DNA from: MD308 sp051888795 | GTDB taxonomy: Bacteria > Bacillota > Clostridia > Lachnospirales > Lachnospiraceae | Length of the DNA: 64,000 nucleotides | Assembly: GCA_051888795.1 (NCBI GenBank) | Contig: JBJFCD010000226.1 | Coordinates: 36,581 to 100,580, forward strand | Reading direction: 5' to 3' | Shown here: positions 37,376 to 47,067 of the stretch, in pieces | How positions within the stretch are numbered: position 1 is the stretch's first letter | Layout: every line of letters starts with the position of its first letter | Made by a program: the position numbers and the translations under genes | Notes under the pieces: model-generated | What the model was told of the DNA's origin: nothing | Seen by the model: only the letters and a program-made list of their open reading frames with translations | Database searches by the model: none

Positions 37376-38380
37376 ATGGAGAATGAAAAGCAGATGCCCC
37401 TTCTCAGTGTTGCAGTGGCATGCTACAAAACGGAGGAGTTTTTCGAACGTTGTCTGAATAGTCTATTTAATTCGGAATATCAAAATCTGGAAATCCTGTT
37501 GATTGATGACGGATCACCGGATAATTGTCCGGCACTATGTGATGAGTATGCCAAAAAGGATTCCCGTATCCGGGTCGTCCATAAGGAAAATGGCGGAGGT
37601 TTTTCCGCGAAAAATCTTGCTATTGATATCGCTACCGGGGACTATTTTGCAATTTGTGATAATGATGACATGGTTCCTGCCGATGGCTATAAGGCTCTGA
37701 TGGAAAAGGCCATTGAAACAGATGCAGATGTGGTGCAGGGAACGGTAAGAAGAACCAATCTGAATAACGGGGAAGTTCGTTTGTGGAAAAGAAACAGTGA
37801 GTCTGATTTAAAGAGCAAGACCATCGGATTTCAGAGTGCCATTTATCGAACGAAGCTGCTTCAACAGCATAATATCAAGCTTCAGCCATTTCGGTTGGGA
37901 GATGATATTTCTTTTATGGTTCAGGTATTAAATTACGCCGACAAAGTCGAGTATATAGATACAGTTACCTATGAATATCTGATTCGCCCCATCACTTCGG
38001 CGGGAACTTCAGCAATCCAGATGAGAGATTTCAAGCATTATTACGACGAGTTCCGTTGGAGAGCCTGGACACTGCAGTATATCAATCAGTCAGAAAAGCT
38101 TATGAAAGCTTATGGAAACGATCTGGGAAGATTCTGCATGATCATTGATGATCAGTGGCTGTCCCTTGAGAAGCAGCAGAGAGAGGACTGCTTTGTATTA
38201 TTAAAGCAGATTGTGGATTGTATCAATTGGGAACAGGATTCTGAGAATATCAAAGGATATCTGAAGACTGATTTAAGCAGTTTTCAAAAAATGGATGAGA
38301 CTTCTTTTACTAAGAACCTAAAGAAGCAGTTGGCGCTCATTCCATTGAAAAACAAAATAAAACATTTGCTGGGACGATAG
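37376..38380 (+). CDS. glycosyltransferase family 2
   Basis: The 334-residue GT-A enzyme has LSVAVACYK, LLIDDGSPDNCP, NGGGFSAKNLAI and CDNDDMV as the metal-binding site, typical of EpsH/CapJ-like polymer transferases. It follows the flippase by 3 bases. Sugar specificity is not readable. Confidence 0.9.
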   Translation: MENEKQMPLLSVAVACYKTEEFFERCLNSLFNSEYQNLEILLIDDGSPDNCPALCDEYAKKDSRIRVVHKENGGGFSAKNLAIDIATGDYFAICDNDDMVPADGYKALMEKAIETDADVVQGTVRRTNLNNGEVRLWKRNSESDLKSKTIGFQSAIYRTKLLQQHNIKLQPFRLGDDISFMVQVLNYADKVEYIDTVTYEYLIRPITSAGTSAIQMRDFKHYYDEFRWRAWTLQYINQSEKLMKAYGNDLGRFCMIIDDQWLSLEKQQREDCFVLLKQIVDCINWEQDSENIKGYLKTDLSSFQKMDETSFTKNLKKQLALIPLKNKIKHLLGR

Positions 38381-38382
38381 GA

Positions 38383-38880
38383 ATGCAAAAGGCAGTTTTT
38401 TTAGATCGGGACGGAACAATAAATAAGGATTTTGGCTATGTCTATAAACCGGAAGATTTTTGCTTTCTGGATGGCGTCATAGAGGGGCTGCGACTGCTTC
38501 AGGAGGCAGGTTTTCTTCTGATTGTGATCACAAATCAGTCCGGAATTGCCCGAGGCTATTATACAGAAGAAGAATATTTGAAATTAGAGCAGTATGTGGA
38601 TGAGACACTCCGAAAGGAAGGAGTGCATCTGACACAGACCTATCACTGCCCGCATCTGGATGAGGACTGCAGCTGCAGAAAACCGAAGACCGGCTTATTC
38701 TATCAGGCTGCAAAAGACTGGGACATCGATTTTTCAAAGTCCTATGCAATCGGTGATAAAGAACGGGATCTGTGTATTTGCAGGGAACAACCGGTAGAGG
38801 GAATTTTAGTTGCAGCAGGAACCGGGTTTGAGAACCTTTATGAAGCTGCAAAATATATTTGTAATAATGGGAAAAAATAG
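38383..38880 (+). CDS. gmhB: D-glycero-beta-D-manno-heptose-1,7-bisphosphate 7-phosphatase
   Basis: The 165-residue HAD-IIIA enzyme has FLDRDGTIN (nucleophile), TNQSGIARG, the zinc-binding set of CPHLDEDCSC (Cys/His) and GDKERDLCI. These are the standard GmhB motifs. With gmhA, hldE and hldD downstream it completes the ADP-heptose pathway. A histidinol-phosphate phosphatase is the main alternative, but the context excludes it. Confidence 0.92.
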   Translation: MQKAVFLDRDGTINKDFGYVYKPEDFCFLDGVIEGLRLLQEAGFLLIVITNQSGIARGYYTEEEYLKLEQYVDETLRKEGVHLTQTYHCPHLDEDCSCRKPKTGLFYQAAKDWDIDFSKSYAIGDKERDLCICREQPVEGILVAAGTGFENLYEAAKYICNNGKK

Positions 38881-38883
38881 TCT

Positions 38884-40029
38884 ATGGAAAAATTTAACCC
38901 GGCGAAAACAAGACAACTGAATAAAGTAAATTCGCTATGTAGGATTTTTTTCCATACCAAAAAGAGGACGGATTCTTTTACATGGACAGAATATGAGAAT
39001 ATTCTGATTTTAGATTTTAACATGATTGGTGATATGGTTATGTTAATTCCGTTTCTTCGCATTGTAAAGAAAAATGCCCCCCGGGCGAAGGTCACCTTAG
39101 TCTGTGCCAGCTGGGGAAAAGCTGTCCTGGAAAATCAGGGTCTGGTAGATGAATTTGTCCTATGTAACAGTAGATTCCTTAGTTTTTCAAAATCGGTAAA
39201 AGAGGAGCTTGCAATTATACGAAGAGCAATCCGTCAGGTAAATCAGAAGACCTACGATGTGGCACTTGAACCAAGAGGCGATATCCGGGATATTTTCTTT
39301 ATGCATTTCTGTAAGGCAAAGCGAAAGGTAAGCTACAATTACACGAAGGGTGAGTGTTTTTTGACGGATGTGATTGTACCGTCAGATTCGGTGGAGCATC
39401 TGGTGGAGGATAAGCTGTATTTTCTGGATCAGATTGGATGCAGGTATGAAAAAGAGGATACGTTTCCAAGACTGACACTGACCGATGAACAACGAAGAGA
39501 AAATGAACAGTTCATCATGGAAAACCAATTGGAAAACAAAATCCTGATTGGAATTCATCCCGGAGCAAGCATGGAAATCAAACAGTGGGATGGATTTGCG
39601 GAATTGCTCGTAAAGATTGCTTCCGATCCGAAGAATCGGGATCGTGTTGCTTTTTTAGTTTTTGTGGGACCGAAGGAAGAGGAAGCCGCCGCAAAGGTCA
39701 TGGAGGCTGCTGATTCCTGCCATGCAAGGGCAATTTTAAGTAAGTCGGATATTCCCCATTATATGCAGAGGTTAGCGCTCTGTGATAAAGTGATCTGCAA
39801 TGACAGTGGCGCAGGTCATATTGCAGCAGCATTTGGGGCAGAGGTTCATGTAATCTTTGGACCGGTTACTTCCAAGATGGCAAGCCCATATAAAGAGAAC
39901 GGTGTATTTGTGTACTCCTATGAAGATTTGGAGTGCAAGCCCTGTATGTCGAGAACCTGCGCACACAGCTGGGAATGCATGAAGGCAATTACAGTAGATA
40001 TGGTAAAGGAAGAGATAAGGATAGAATAA
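38884..40029 (+). CDS. heptosyltransferase family protein (GT9)
   Basis: The 381-residue GT-B enzyme matches ADP-heptose:LPS heptosyltransferases: ILDFNMIGDMVMLIPFLR at the start of the first domain, IGIHPGAS, and the donor-site block NDSGAGHIAAAFG. It lies among all four ADP-heptose synthesis genes, so transfer of heptose to the local glycan is likely. A Gram-positive has no LPS core, so the acceptor must differ from the textbook one. Confidence 0.9.
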   Translation: MEKFNPAKTRQLNKVNSLCRIFFHTKKRTDSFTWTEYENILILDFNMIGDMVMLIPFLRIVKKNAPRAKVTLVCASWGKAVLENQGLVDEFVLCNSRFLSFSKSVKEELAIIRRAIRQVNQKTYDVALEPRGDIRDIFFMHFCKAKRKVSYNYTKGECFLTDVIVPSDSVEHLVEDKLYFLDQIGCRYEKEDTFPRLTLTDEQRRENEQFIMENQLENKILIGIHPGASMEIKQWDGFAELLVKIASDPKNRDRVAFLVFVGPKEEEAAAKVMEAADSCHARAILSKSDIPHYMQRLALCDKVICNDSGAGHIAAAFGAEVHVIFGPVTSKMASPYKENGVFVYSYEDLECKPCMSRTCAHSWECMKAITVDMVKEEIRIE

Positions 40030-40030
40030 G

Positions 40031-41476
40031 ATGAAGTGTTCAGATTTGATCCAGAAAAAGAAAATACTGATTGCAGGAGATGTCATGCTGGACGTGTATT
40101 ATAATGGCAGGACGAATCGGATTTCTCCGGAGGCTCCTGTCCCAATTTTTACGCAGAAGAGCAGACGTGTCGTATTAGGTGGCGCCGCGAATGTGGCAAC
40201 CAACGTTGCAGCGAATATGCAGGAGGTATATCTGACTGCAGTTGTTGGGGATGATGACAATGGCAGGCTGTTCTGCAATATGGCCCTTGAGGCCGGAATA
40301 AAATTGGATTATCTGATTACGGATAAGTCAAGGAAAACCACCACAAAGACCCGTTATCTGGCACAGAATAGTCAGCAGATCTTCCGGGTGGATGAGGAGG
40401 ATACCGATTCTATCAGTCCGGATTTGGAGGATGAGCTTTTAGAGAGACTTCTTCCCCATATCAGGGATTTTGATGTGATTGTTGTCTCAGATTATCTGAA
40501 AGGATTTTTGACAGAAAGAGTTCTTCATGAGATTACGAACCGGGCAAAGCTGGATGATGTGAAGGTATTTATCGATGTAAAGGACAGTAATTACCATAAA
40601 TATGATCATGCCTTCTTATTAAAGCCGAACCAGAAGGAACTGCAGGATCTGACAAAGAGAAAGGTGCAGACCATAGAAGAAATCGCAGAGGCATCCGCGT
40701 ATTTGTGTAAGGATGCAGATGTTGAGTATGTGCTGACCACCTGCGGTGGACAGGGAATGGTTCTGGCAGATAAAAATGGGAAGACTCTTCACATGGATTG
40801 CACCTCTAAGACCGTATTTGATGTGACCGGTGCCGGAGATACCGTAATCGCATTTCTTTCCATCTGGATGGCAAATGGAATGTCCTTAGAAGAGAGTGTG
40901 CGTATTGCAAACATTGCAGCCGGAATTCAGGTTTCCAAGCTGGGAACTTCCGTGGTATATTTGTCTGAGATTGACAAGGAAATGAAGTCCATGGAAACCG
41001 GTAGCTGCCTTTCAAATAAGCGGATAGAATTCGGGGAAGCCTGCGAGCTTCATAAGCGGTTCAAAAATCAGAAAATTGTCTTTACAAATGGCTGCTTTGA
41101 TATTATTCATACCGGACATATCCGTTACCTGCAGCAGGCCGCAGCTCTTGGGGATATTCTCATTGTTGCGGTAAATTCCGATGATTCGGTGAAACGTTTG
41201 AAGGGACCGGAACGTCCGATCAATGGACAGGAGGATCGTTGCGAAGTCCTTGCTGCAATGGAATTTATTGATTTTGTTGTCATATTTGAGCAGGATACAC
41301 CGGCAGAGCTGATTTCGGCAATCAAGCCGGATGTTCTGGTAAAGGGTGGAGATTACACTCCGGATCAGGTGGTAGGAAAAGATATCGTGGAAGCTTATGG
41401 TGGAAGAGTAGAGATTATCCCCTTTGTTCAGGGGAAATCAAGCACCAGTATCATTAATAAAATCAGGCAGGACTAA
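40031..41476 (+). CDS. hldE: bifunctional heptose-7-phosphate kinase / heptose-1-phosphate adenylyltransferase
   Basis: The 481-residue fusion has an N-terminal PfkB kinase domain (GGAANVATNVAANM; FDVTGAGDTVIAF near residue 260) and a C-terminal nucleotidyltransferase with TNGCFDIIHTGH and GPERP-type loop. It phosphorylates heptose-7-phosphate at C1, then adenylylates heptose-1-phosphate after GmhB acts. The single-chain form is that of Gram-negative HldE, rather than the GDP-heptose enzymes (HddA/HddC) known from some Gram-positives. Confidence 0.95.
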   Translation: MKCSDLIQKKKILIAGDVMLDVYYNGRTNRISPEAPVPIFTQKSRRVVLGGAANVATNVAANMQEVYLTAVVGDDDNGRLFCNMALEAGIKLDYLITDKSRKTTTKTRYLAQNSQQIFRVDEEDTDSISPDLEDELLERLLPHIRDFDVIVVSDYLKGFLTERVLHEITNRAKLDDVKVFIDVKDSNYHKYDHAFLLKPNQKELQDLTKRKVQTIEEIAEASAYLCKDADVEYVLTTCGGQGMVLADKNGKTLHMDCTSKTVFDVTGAGDTVIAFLSIWMANGMSLEESVRIANIAAGIQVSKLGTSVVYLSEIDKEMKSMETGSCLSNKRIEFGEACELHKRFKNQKIVFTNGCFDIIHTGHIRYLQQAAALGDILIVAVNSDDSVKRLKGPERPINGQEDRCEVLAAMEFIDFVVIFEQDTPAELISAIKPDVLVKGGDYTPDQVVGKDIVEAYGGRVEIIPFVQGKSSTSIINKIRQD

Positions 41477-41478
41477 AG

Positions 41479-43821
41479 ATGAAAAGAATAAAATCCTTTA
41501 TGAAGAGGCATCCTGCAATTACCGTTTTTTTGGGAATTCAGCTTGTTGCAATTGTATTTCTGGTGGGAAGCTTGTTTCGTCCAAAAGCGGTAATCACTTC
41601 GGGATTATCTGATTTTTTAGATGTTGGATATGAAGGTTGTGTGTTTAATCAGGAGCAGAATACAATTGAGCTTTCTTATGGATTTGGACCGGGAAGGGCA
41701 ACAAGGACCTCAAATCATGTTTTGAAATCAGGGGCTTATCGCGTTTATGTGAAATATTCAGCGGTAACGAATATAGAAGAACCTTCTTACAGCATCAAGG
41801 ATTCAAATGGAACGATTGAGTTTGTATCTGAGACCAACTCGTTTGCAATGTCCGGACATCACATTGTGCTGAATGATTTGATGACAGAGCAGGAGGCATA
41901 TATCTGGATTCCATTTTGGGATGAAGTAAAGGATTTTAACAGCGAAATCATCTTTAATGCGATGGGATATATAACCATAAAGGATTATACGGTTGAAGAA
42001 GTAGTTTCATATCGGTATATTCGATTATTCGGTTATTTGCTTTTATTTTTATTCTTAGATTTGTTGGTTTGGGCTATTACAGATAAGAAATTTAAAATCG
42101 GAGCTATAGACCGGAGGACATTTATCCTGTTGACAGGAATGATCGTTGCAAGCAGCATACCAATGCTTGCGGATTATATTTATGAGAATGATGATATTCA
42201 TTTTCATATCGGAAGAATCGTGTCATTGGCAAAAAGCCTGAGGGAGGGACAGTTTCCGGTTCGAATCGATCAAACCATGATTTATGGATATGGATATGCC
42301 AATCCGATTTTCTATAATCCATTGTTTATGTATATTCCTGCATTTCTATATCTGTGTGCGGTGCCATTATACCGATGCTATCAGGTATATGTTATTTTGG
42401 TTAATGGATTAACATGTGGAATTTCTTATTTCTCTTTTCAGAAATTATTCAAGAATAAGAAATGGGCATTGATTGGTACACTTTTATATATGATTGCACC
42501 ATATCGACTGATGAACATCTACAATAGAGGCGCATTAGGAGAGTTTACTGCAATGGCATTCTTTCCATTAATCCTGTATGGAATCTGGGTGATTTATTCC
42601 TATCCGGATGACAAGCGCATTAAGTGGACGGATTGCATGCCTCTTATTCTCGGGGCGAGCGGTGTGATTAGCTGTCACCTGCTGTCCACAGTTATGGTTG
42701 TGGAATTTGTAGTACTGTTTTGTGTATTAAGATGGAATAAGACTTTTCGTCCGTGGCGGTTGTTAGCCTTATTCAAGAGTGCAGTAGCAATTGTTCTCAT
42801 CAATTTGTATTGGATATGGCCGTTTTTTGATTCGTACCAGATGAATCTGTCGGTAAAGAACGGTGGAAACTGGATTGCGGGAACAGGACTCAGTTTAATG
42901 AGTGTGTTTAATGTATTCTCATTTTTAGCCGGATATACAAAGGATATTTATTTTGGACGTGTGGCACAGATCGGTTGTGTAGGTATTGCTGCAATTTTGA
43001 TGCTGGTATTTTATTATTGGAATAAAGAAAAGTGGAATGGAGCAAAGCCTGAACACGGAAAAGAAATTGGATTCACCTTTGGATTAGGAATCTTAGCTGT
43101 ATTTTTCTCAACAAAATATATGCCCTGGGGAGCAATCGCTTATAAGCTTGGAAAGCTCGGAAGTATTATTAATACCGTGCAGTTTGCATGGAGATATCTG
43201 GCTATTGCAACACCATTGCTTGTGGTCGCATTTGTTTTTCTGGCGAAGCTGATCATGGAAAGGTATGAGAAAATCGGACGTTATATCGTGATTTTTACCG
43301 TTTCCTTGTCGGTATTTGCGTTGGTGGATTCCTATTGTGATTATCTGGAGCATGCAGAAGTCTGGTACGCATATGCAGAGAATGATACGATTAAAACGAA
43401 AAATGTTGCAAAAGGGGAATACCTTTTGGTCGGAACTGTATTGGATGAGCTAGGGGTAAGAAAGGTTACTACAAGTAGTGAATTATTAAGCTATGGAGAA
43501 CTGAATTATCAAAATGGCATATCTACTATTTACGTGGAAAATGAAAGTGATGCTGTTCAATACATAGATATACCAATTCTTCACTATGATAATTATCATG
43601 TTGTAGACCAGAGTGGAATCGAATTCCCAATTGAAAATGGTGTAAACAATGTGATTCGGGTGAATGTTCCCACCGATTATAGTGGAATACTAATTGTGTA
43701 TTATAAATCACCGAAGAGTTGGAGAATATCAGAAATAATCTCTGCGTTTACCGTGTTTATCTTCGCAGCATTTTATTTTACAAATAGAGTAAGGGCTAAC
43801 AAAAATGAGGAAATTAAGTAA
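41479..43821 (+). CDS. polytopic membrane protein, GT-C/PTPS-related type (tandem copy 1)
   Basis: The 780-residue protein has one N-terminal helix (residues 12-31), an outside beta domain (about 35-170), 11-12 helices with the YGYGYANPIFYNPLF loop, then a second outside beta domain and a final helix. It is clearly homologous over its length to the next gene and more distantly to 29098. It overlaps the next gene by 17 bases. A polymer-acting GT-C transferase is likely; substrate unknown. Confidence 0.75.
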   Translation: MKRIKSFMKRHPAITVFLGIQLVAIVFLVGSLFRPKAVITSGLSDFLDVGYEGCVFNQEQNTIELSYGFGPGRATRTSNHVLKSGAYRVYVKYSAVTNIEEPSYSIKDSNGTIEFVSETNSFAMSGHHIVLNDLMTEQEAYIWIPFWDEVKDFNSEIIFNAMGYITIKDYTVEEVVSYRYIRLFGYLLLFLFLDLLVWAITDKKFKIGAIDRRTFILLTGMIVASSIPMLADYIYENDDIHFHIGRIVSLAKSLREGQFPVRIDQTMIYGYGYANPIFYNPLFMYIPAFLYLCAVPLYRCYQVYVILVNGLTCGISYFSFQKLFKNKKWALIGTLLYMIAPYRLMNIYNRGALGEFTAMAFFPLILYGIWVIYSYPDDKRIKWTDCMPLILGASGVISCHLLSTVMVVEFVVLFCVLRWNKTFRPWRLLALFKSAVAIVLINLYWIWPFFDSYQMNLSVKNGGNWIAGTGLSLMSVFNVFSFLAGYTKDIYFGRVAQIGCVGIAAILMLVFYYWNKEKWNGAKPEHGKEIGFTFGLGILAVFFSTKYMPWGAIAYKLGKLGSIINTVQFAWRYLAIATPLLVVAFVFLAKLIMERYEKIGRYIVIFTVSLSVFALVDSYCDYLEHAEVWYAYAENDTIKTKNVAKGEYLLVGTVLDELGVRKVTTSSELLSYGELNYQNGISTIYVENESDAVQYIDIPILHYDNYHVVDQSGIEFPIENGVNNVIRVNVPTDYSGILIVYYKSPKSWRISEIISAFTVFIFAAFYFTNRVRANKNEEIK

Positions 43822-46108
43822 TTGGATAAAAACACACCCCGTAATAAGTGTGATCGGCACCCTGCAGATAGTGTTTCTTCTTGTGCTGGTAACTCTTTGC
43901 TTTCGCCCGCAAACGGTGATTGTTTCAGAGGTAGGCGATTTTATTCCTACGGAGTTTGAGGGGCTTCAGATTGATCCCGAAACACAAGCTTATCATATGA
44001 TTACGGGATACGGTACCGCGGAGGCCGCTGAGACAGAGATGATGTCTGTGCCCTCCGGTGCCTATAGGGTTTACGTTGAATACGAATCAATCAGTGATAT
44101 TGAGAATCCTTCCTACAGTATGAAGGATTCTACAGGAACACTGGAGTGGGTCTCTGAGGTAAATCCTGCAGCTATTACAGGAGAGCATATTATTTTATAT
44201 GATGGGCTTAATTCCCAGGAAAGCTATTTCTGGATTGGAACAGGAGCGAAGCTTACGGATTTTGTCTGTAAGATCATGTTCAATGGACATGGAAAGCTAA
44301 CAATCGATCATATTACTATTACAGAAGTTGTAGCATATCGTTATTTGCGATTGGCTGGTTTTCTTCTCATTTTTTTACTTTTCGATTTGTTCTTGCTTGC
44401 AATTTCAGAAGAAAAGTTCTCATTTATGGGAATGGACAGAAAGACCTTTTTATTTTTCTTTCTGATTATACTGGGGGCAAGCCTGCCGCTCTTTACAAAT
44501 CATATTTATCAACATGATGATATGAGATTCCATATTGCGCGTATTGAATCACTTGCACAGAGCATAAAAGAGGGACAGCTTCCGGTTCGAATCAACCAGT
44601 CCATGATTTACGGATACAGTTACGCGAACCCAATTTTTTATAATTCATTGTTCCTGTATATTCCTGCCCTGCTATTTATAGGAGGAGTGCCACTGTTTCG
44701 ATGCTATCAGATTTATGAGGCATTGATTATCCTATTGACCTGCTTTATTGCATATTACTCCTTTGGAAAGATGACAAAGAGTAAAACCTATGGTATGCTG
44801 GGGGCTGCGCTATATTTATATGCGCCATATCGCATGATGAATATGTATAATCGTGGTGCAGTAGGGGAATATACTGCAATGGCTTTTTTACCGCTGATTA
44901 TTTATGGATTCTGGAGCATATACAAAAAGGATAATAAAGAAAAATTCAGAATATATGACGGCGTTCCAATTATTTTAGGTGTAAGCGGAGTGATCAGCAG
45001 CCATTTGCTATCCACGCTTCTTGTATTAGAGTTTGTTGTAATTTTTTGCATCTGGAATTGGAAAAAGACGTTTTACTATAAAAGACTGTGGGTGCTGTGT
45101 GAGAGCCTTCTGGCTATTCTGCTACTGAATTTGTATTGGATATTACCATTTCTTCAGTCCTATACCATGGACCTCCACGTAAAGGATGAGGGAAATTACC
45201 TGGCAGGAACCGGTCTTGGCTTGACGAATTTGCTCAATCAGTTTTCGTATCTTGCCGGATCAACGTTAGGAACCGGTGCAAATATGAGCATCAGTATCGG
45301 TGCTGCAGCAATAGGTGCGATTGTACTGTTTGTTTTTTGTATTTGGAAGAAAATCAAATCCAGCGAGATTACGCAGACCGCCGTATTAGGAATCATCGCA
45401 GTTGTTTTGGCGTCGAATATCATGCCCTGGGGAAATATTTCCGGCTGGCTTGGAAAATATGCAATGATCGTGGATTCTGTGCAGTTTGCATGGCGCTATC
45501 TTGGAATTGCTACACCACTTTTAATACTGGCATTTTTATTATTGATCAAAGAGCTTAAGCCGGGATTTGAAAAGGTAAGCAGATATGCGCTTCTTCTTGT
45601 ACTGGGAATATCGGTTCTGGCAACGCTTGAGTCCTATTCAAGCTTTATTGAGACAAATTATCCCTGGAATATTTATTCCCTGAATGAGATGATTGCACAG
45701 AAGAATGTTGCGACGGGGGAGTATTTACTTCAGGGAACGGAATTAGAGCCTCTTAACGTGAGACGTGTAACTGCCGGAAGCGCGTTTGTAAAAGTCGGGG
45801 AATTAAATTATAACAAAGGTGTAACAACGATAGAGGTTGAGAACACCAGTATCCGGAGGCAATGGGTAGATATTCCGATTTTTGCATATGATAATTATCA
45901 TGTAGTAGATGAGAATGGTCTTGAGTTTGAAATCAGTAAAGGCATAAGTAATGTTATCCGTGTGTTTTTACCAAAACAGTATAAAGGAACCTTAATTACG
46001 TACTATAAGGTTCCGGGCATCTGGAGGATTACAGAGCTGATTTCATTGGCTACAGGAATCATTTTTGTAGGATATTTGTTAATATATCGCAGGAGGAAAA
46101 AAGCATGA
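43805..46108 (+). CDS. polytopic membrane protein, GT-C/PTPS-related type (tandem copy 2)
   Basis: The 767-residue protein has the same domain order as the protein at 41479 and shares long blocks, including DSVQFAWRYLGIATPLL, and DNYHVVDE near the C-terminus. The two arose by tandem duplication. It lies between hldE and hldD, so it may act on heptose-containing glycan. The stop overlaps the next start as ATGA. Confidence 0.75.
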   Translation: MRKLSNWIKTHPVISVIGTLQIVFLLVLVTLCFRPQTVIVSEVGDFIPTEFEGLQIDPETQAYHMITGYGTAEAAETEMMSVPSGAYRVYVEYESISDIENPSYSMKDSTGTLEWVSEVNPAAITGEHIILYDGLNSQESYFWIGTGAKLTDFVCKIMFNGHGKLTIDHITITEVVAYRYLRLAGFLLIFLLFDLFLLAISEEKFSFMGMDRKTFLFFFLIILGASLPLFTNHIYQHDDMRFHIARIESLAQSIKEGQLPVRINQSMIYGYSYANPIFYNSLFLYIPALLFIGGVPLFRCYQIYEALIILLTCFIAYYSFGKMTKSKTYGMLGAALYLYAPYRMMNMYNRGAVGEYTAMAFLPLIIYGFWSIYKKDNKEKFRIYDGVPIILGVSGVISSHLLSTLLVLEFVVIFCIWNWKKTFYYKRLWVLCESLLAILLLNLYWILPFLQSYTMDLHVKDEGNYLAGTGLGLTNLLNQFSYLAGSTLGTGANMSISIGAAAIGAIVLFVFCIWKKIKSSEITQTAVLGIIAVVLASNIMPWGNISGWLGKYAMIVDSVQFAWRYLGIATPLLILAFLLLIKELKPGFEKVSRYALLLVLGISVLATLESYSSFIETNYPWNIYSLNEMIAQKNVATGEYLLQGTELEPLNVRRVTAGSAFVKVGELNYNKGVTTIEVENTSIRRQWVDIPIFAYDNYHVVDENGLEFEISKGISNVIRVFLPKQYKGTLITYYKVPGIWRITELISLATGIIFVGYLLIYRRRKKA

Positions 46109-47067
46109 GTATAGTTGTGACCGGTGGAGCCGGTTTTATCGGAAGTTGTGTAGTTCGTTCCTTGAATGACCGGGGAATCGAGGACATTATCATTGTGGAT
46201 AATATTGCCAGCACAGAAAAGTGGATGAACATGCGCAATAAGAAGTACATCAAGTATATTAACAAGAAGGATTTTCTTGGACAGATTGAAGAGTACAGTA
46301 TCTCTGCAATTATCCATTTGGGAGCATGTTCTTCTACCACAGAGACAAACTTTGATTATTTGAACGAAAATAATGTGGAGTATACAAAGACCTTGTGGAG
46401 ATACTGCATTGATCATGATGCCCAGTTCATTTACGCCAGCTCCGCTGCAACTTATGGCGATGGTGAGAATGGATTTGATGATAAGACGGATATCAACCGG
46501 CTGATGCCGCTCAATGGATATGGTTATTCCAAGCAGATGTTCGATCAGTGGTCTCTGAAACAGAAGGTGCGGCCAAAGCAGTATGTTGGATTAAAGTTCT
46601 TTAATGTGTATGGTCCCAATGAGTATTTTAAAGGTACCATGGCCAGCATGATCTACCATGGATATAAGCAGGTAAAGGAAAAAGGAGTAATCCGGCTTTT
46701 CAAATCCTGCAGACCGGATTATGAGGATGGCATGCAGCTTAGAGATTTCATATATGTGAAGGATGTCTGTGATGTAATCCTATATTTCCTGGATCATCCA
46801 CAGTACAGCGGAATCTATAATGTAGGAACCGGTAAGGCTCAGAGCTTTAAGGAATTGGCAGAAAGTGTATTTTATGCACTGGATCTGGAGCCGAATATTG
46901 AGTATATTGAGATGCCGGAGCACTTACGTGAGAAATATCAGTATTATACCCAGGCAGATATTACAAAGCTTCGTTCCATCGGATATCAAAATGAATTCCA
47001 TACGTTAAAGACCGGCGCGAAGGATTATGTTTGTAACTTCCTGGATAAGAATTTTGAGATTTATTAA
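46105..47067 (+). CDS. hldD: ADP-L-glycero-D-manno-heptose 6-epimerase
   Basis: The 320-residue SDR enzyme has VTGGAGFIGS, GACSSTTETN, YASSAATYGDG, YGYSKQMFD (YxxxK) and FFNVYGPNEYFKG. These are hallmark HldD (RfaD) motifs and separate it from UDP-glucose epimerases. It converts ADP-D-glycero- to ADP-L-glycero-heptose. Its stop overlaps the gmhA start as TAATG. Confidence 0.95.
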   Translation: MSIVVTGGAGFIGSCVVRSLNDRGIEDIIIVDNIASTEKWMNMRNKKYIKYINKKDFLGQIEEYSISAIIHLGACSSTTETNFDYLNENNVEYTKTLWRYCIDHDAQFIYASSAATYGDGENGFDDKTDINRLMPLNGYGYSKQMFDQWSLKQKVRPKQYVGLKFFNVYGPNEYFKGTMASMIYHGYKQVKEKGVIRLFKSCRPDYEDGMQLRDFIYVKDVCDVILYFLDHPQYSGIYNVGTGKAQSFKELAESVFYALDLEPNIEYIEMPEHLREKYQYYTQADITKLRSIGYQNEFHTLKTGAKDYVCNFLDKNFEIY

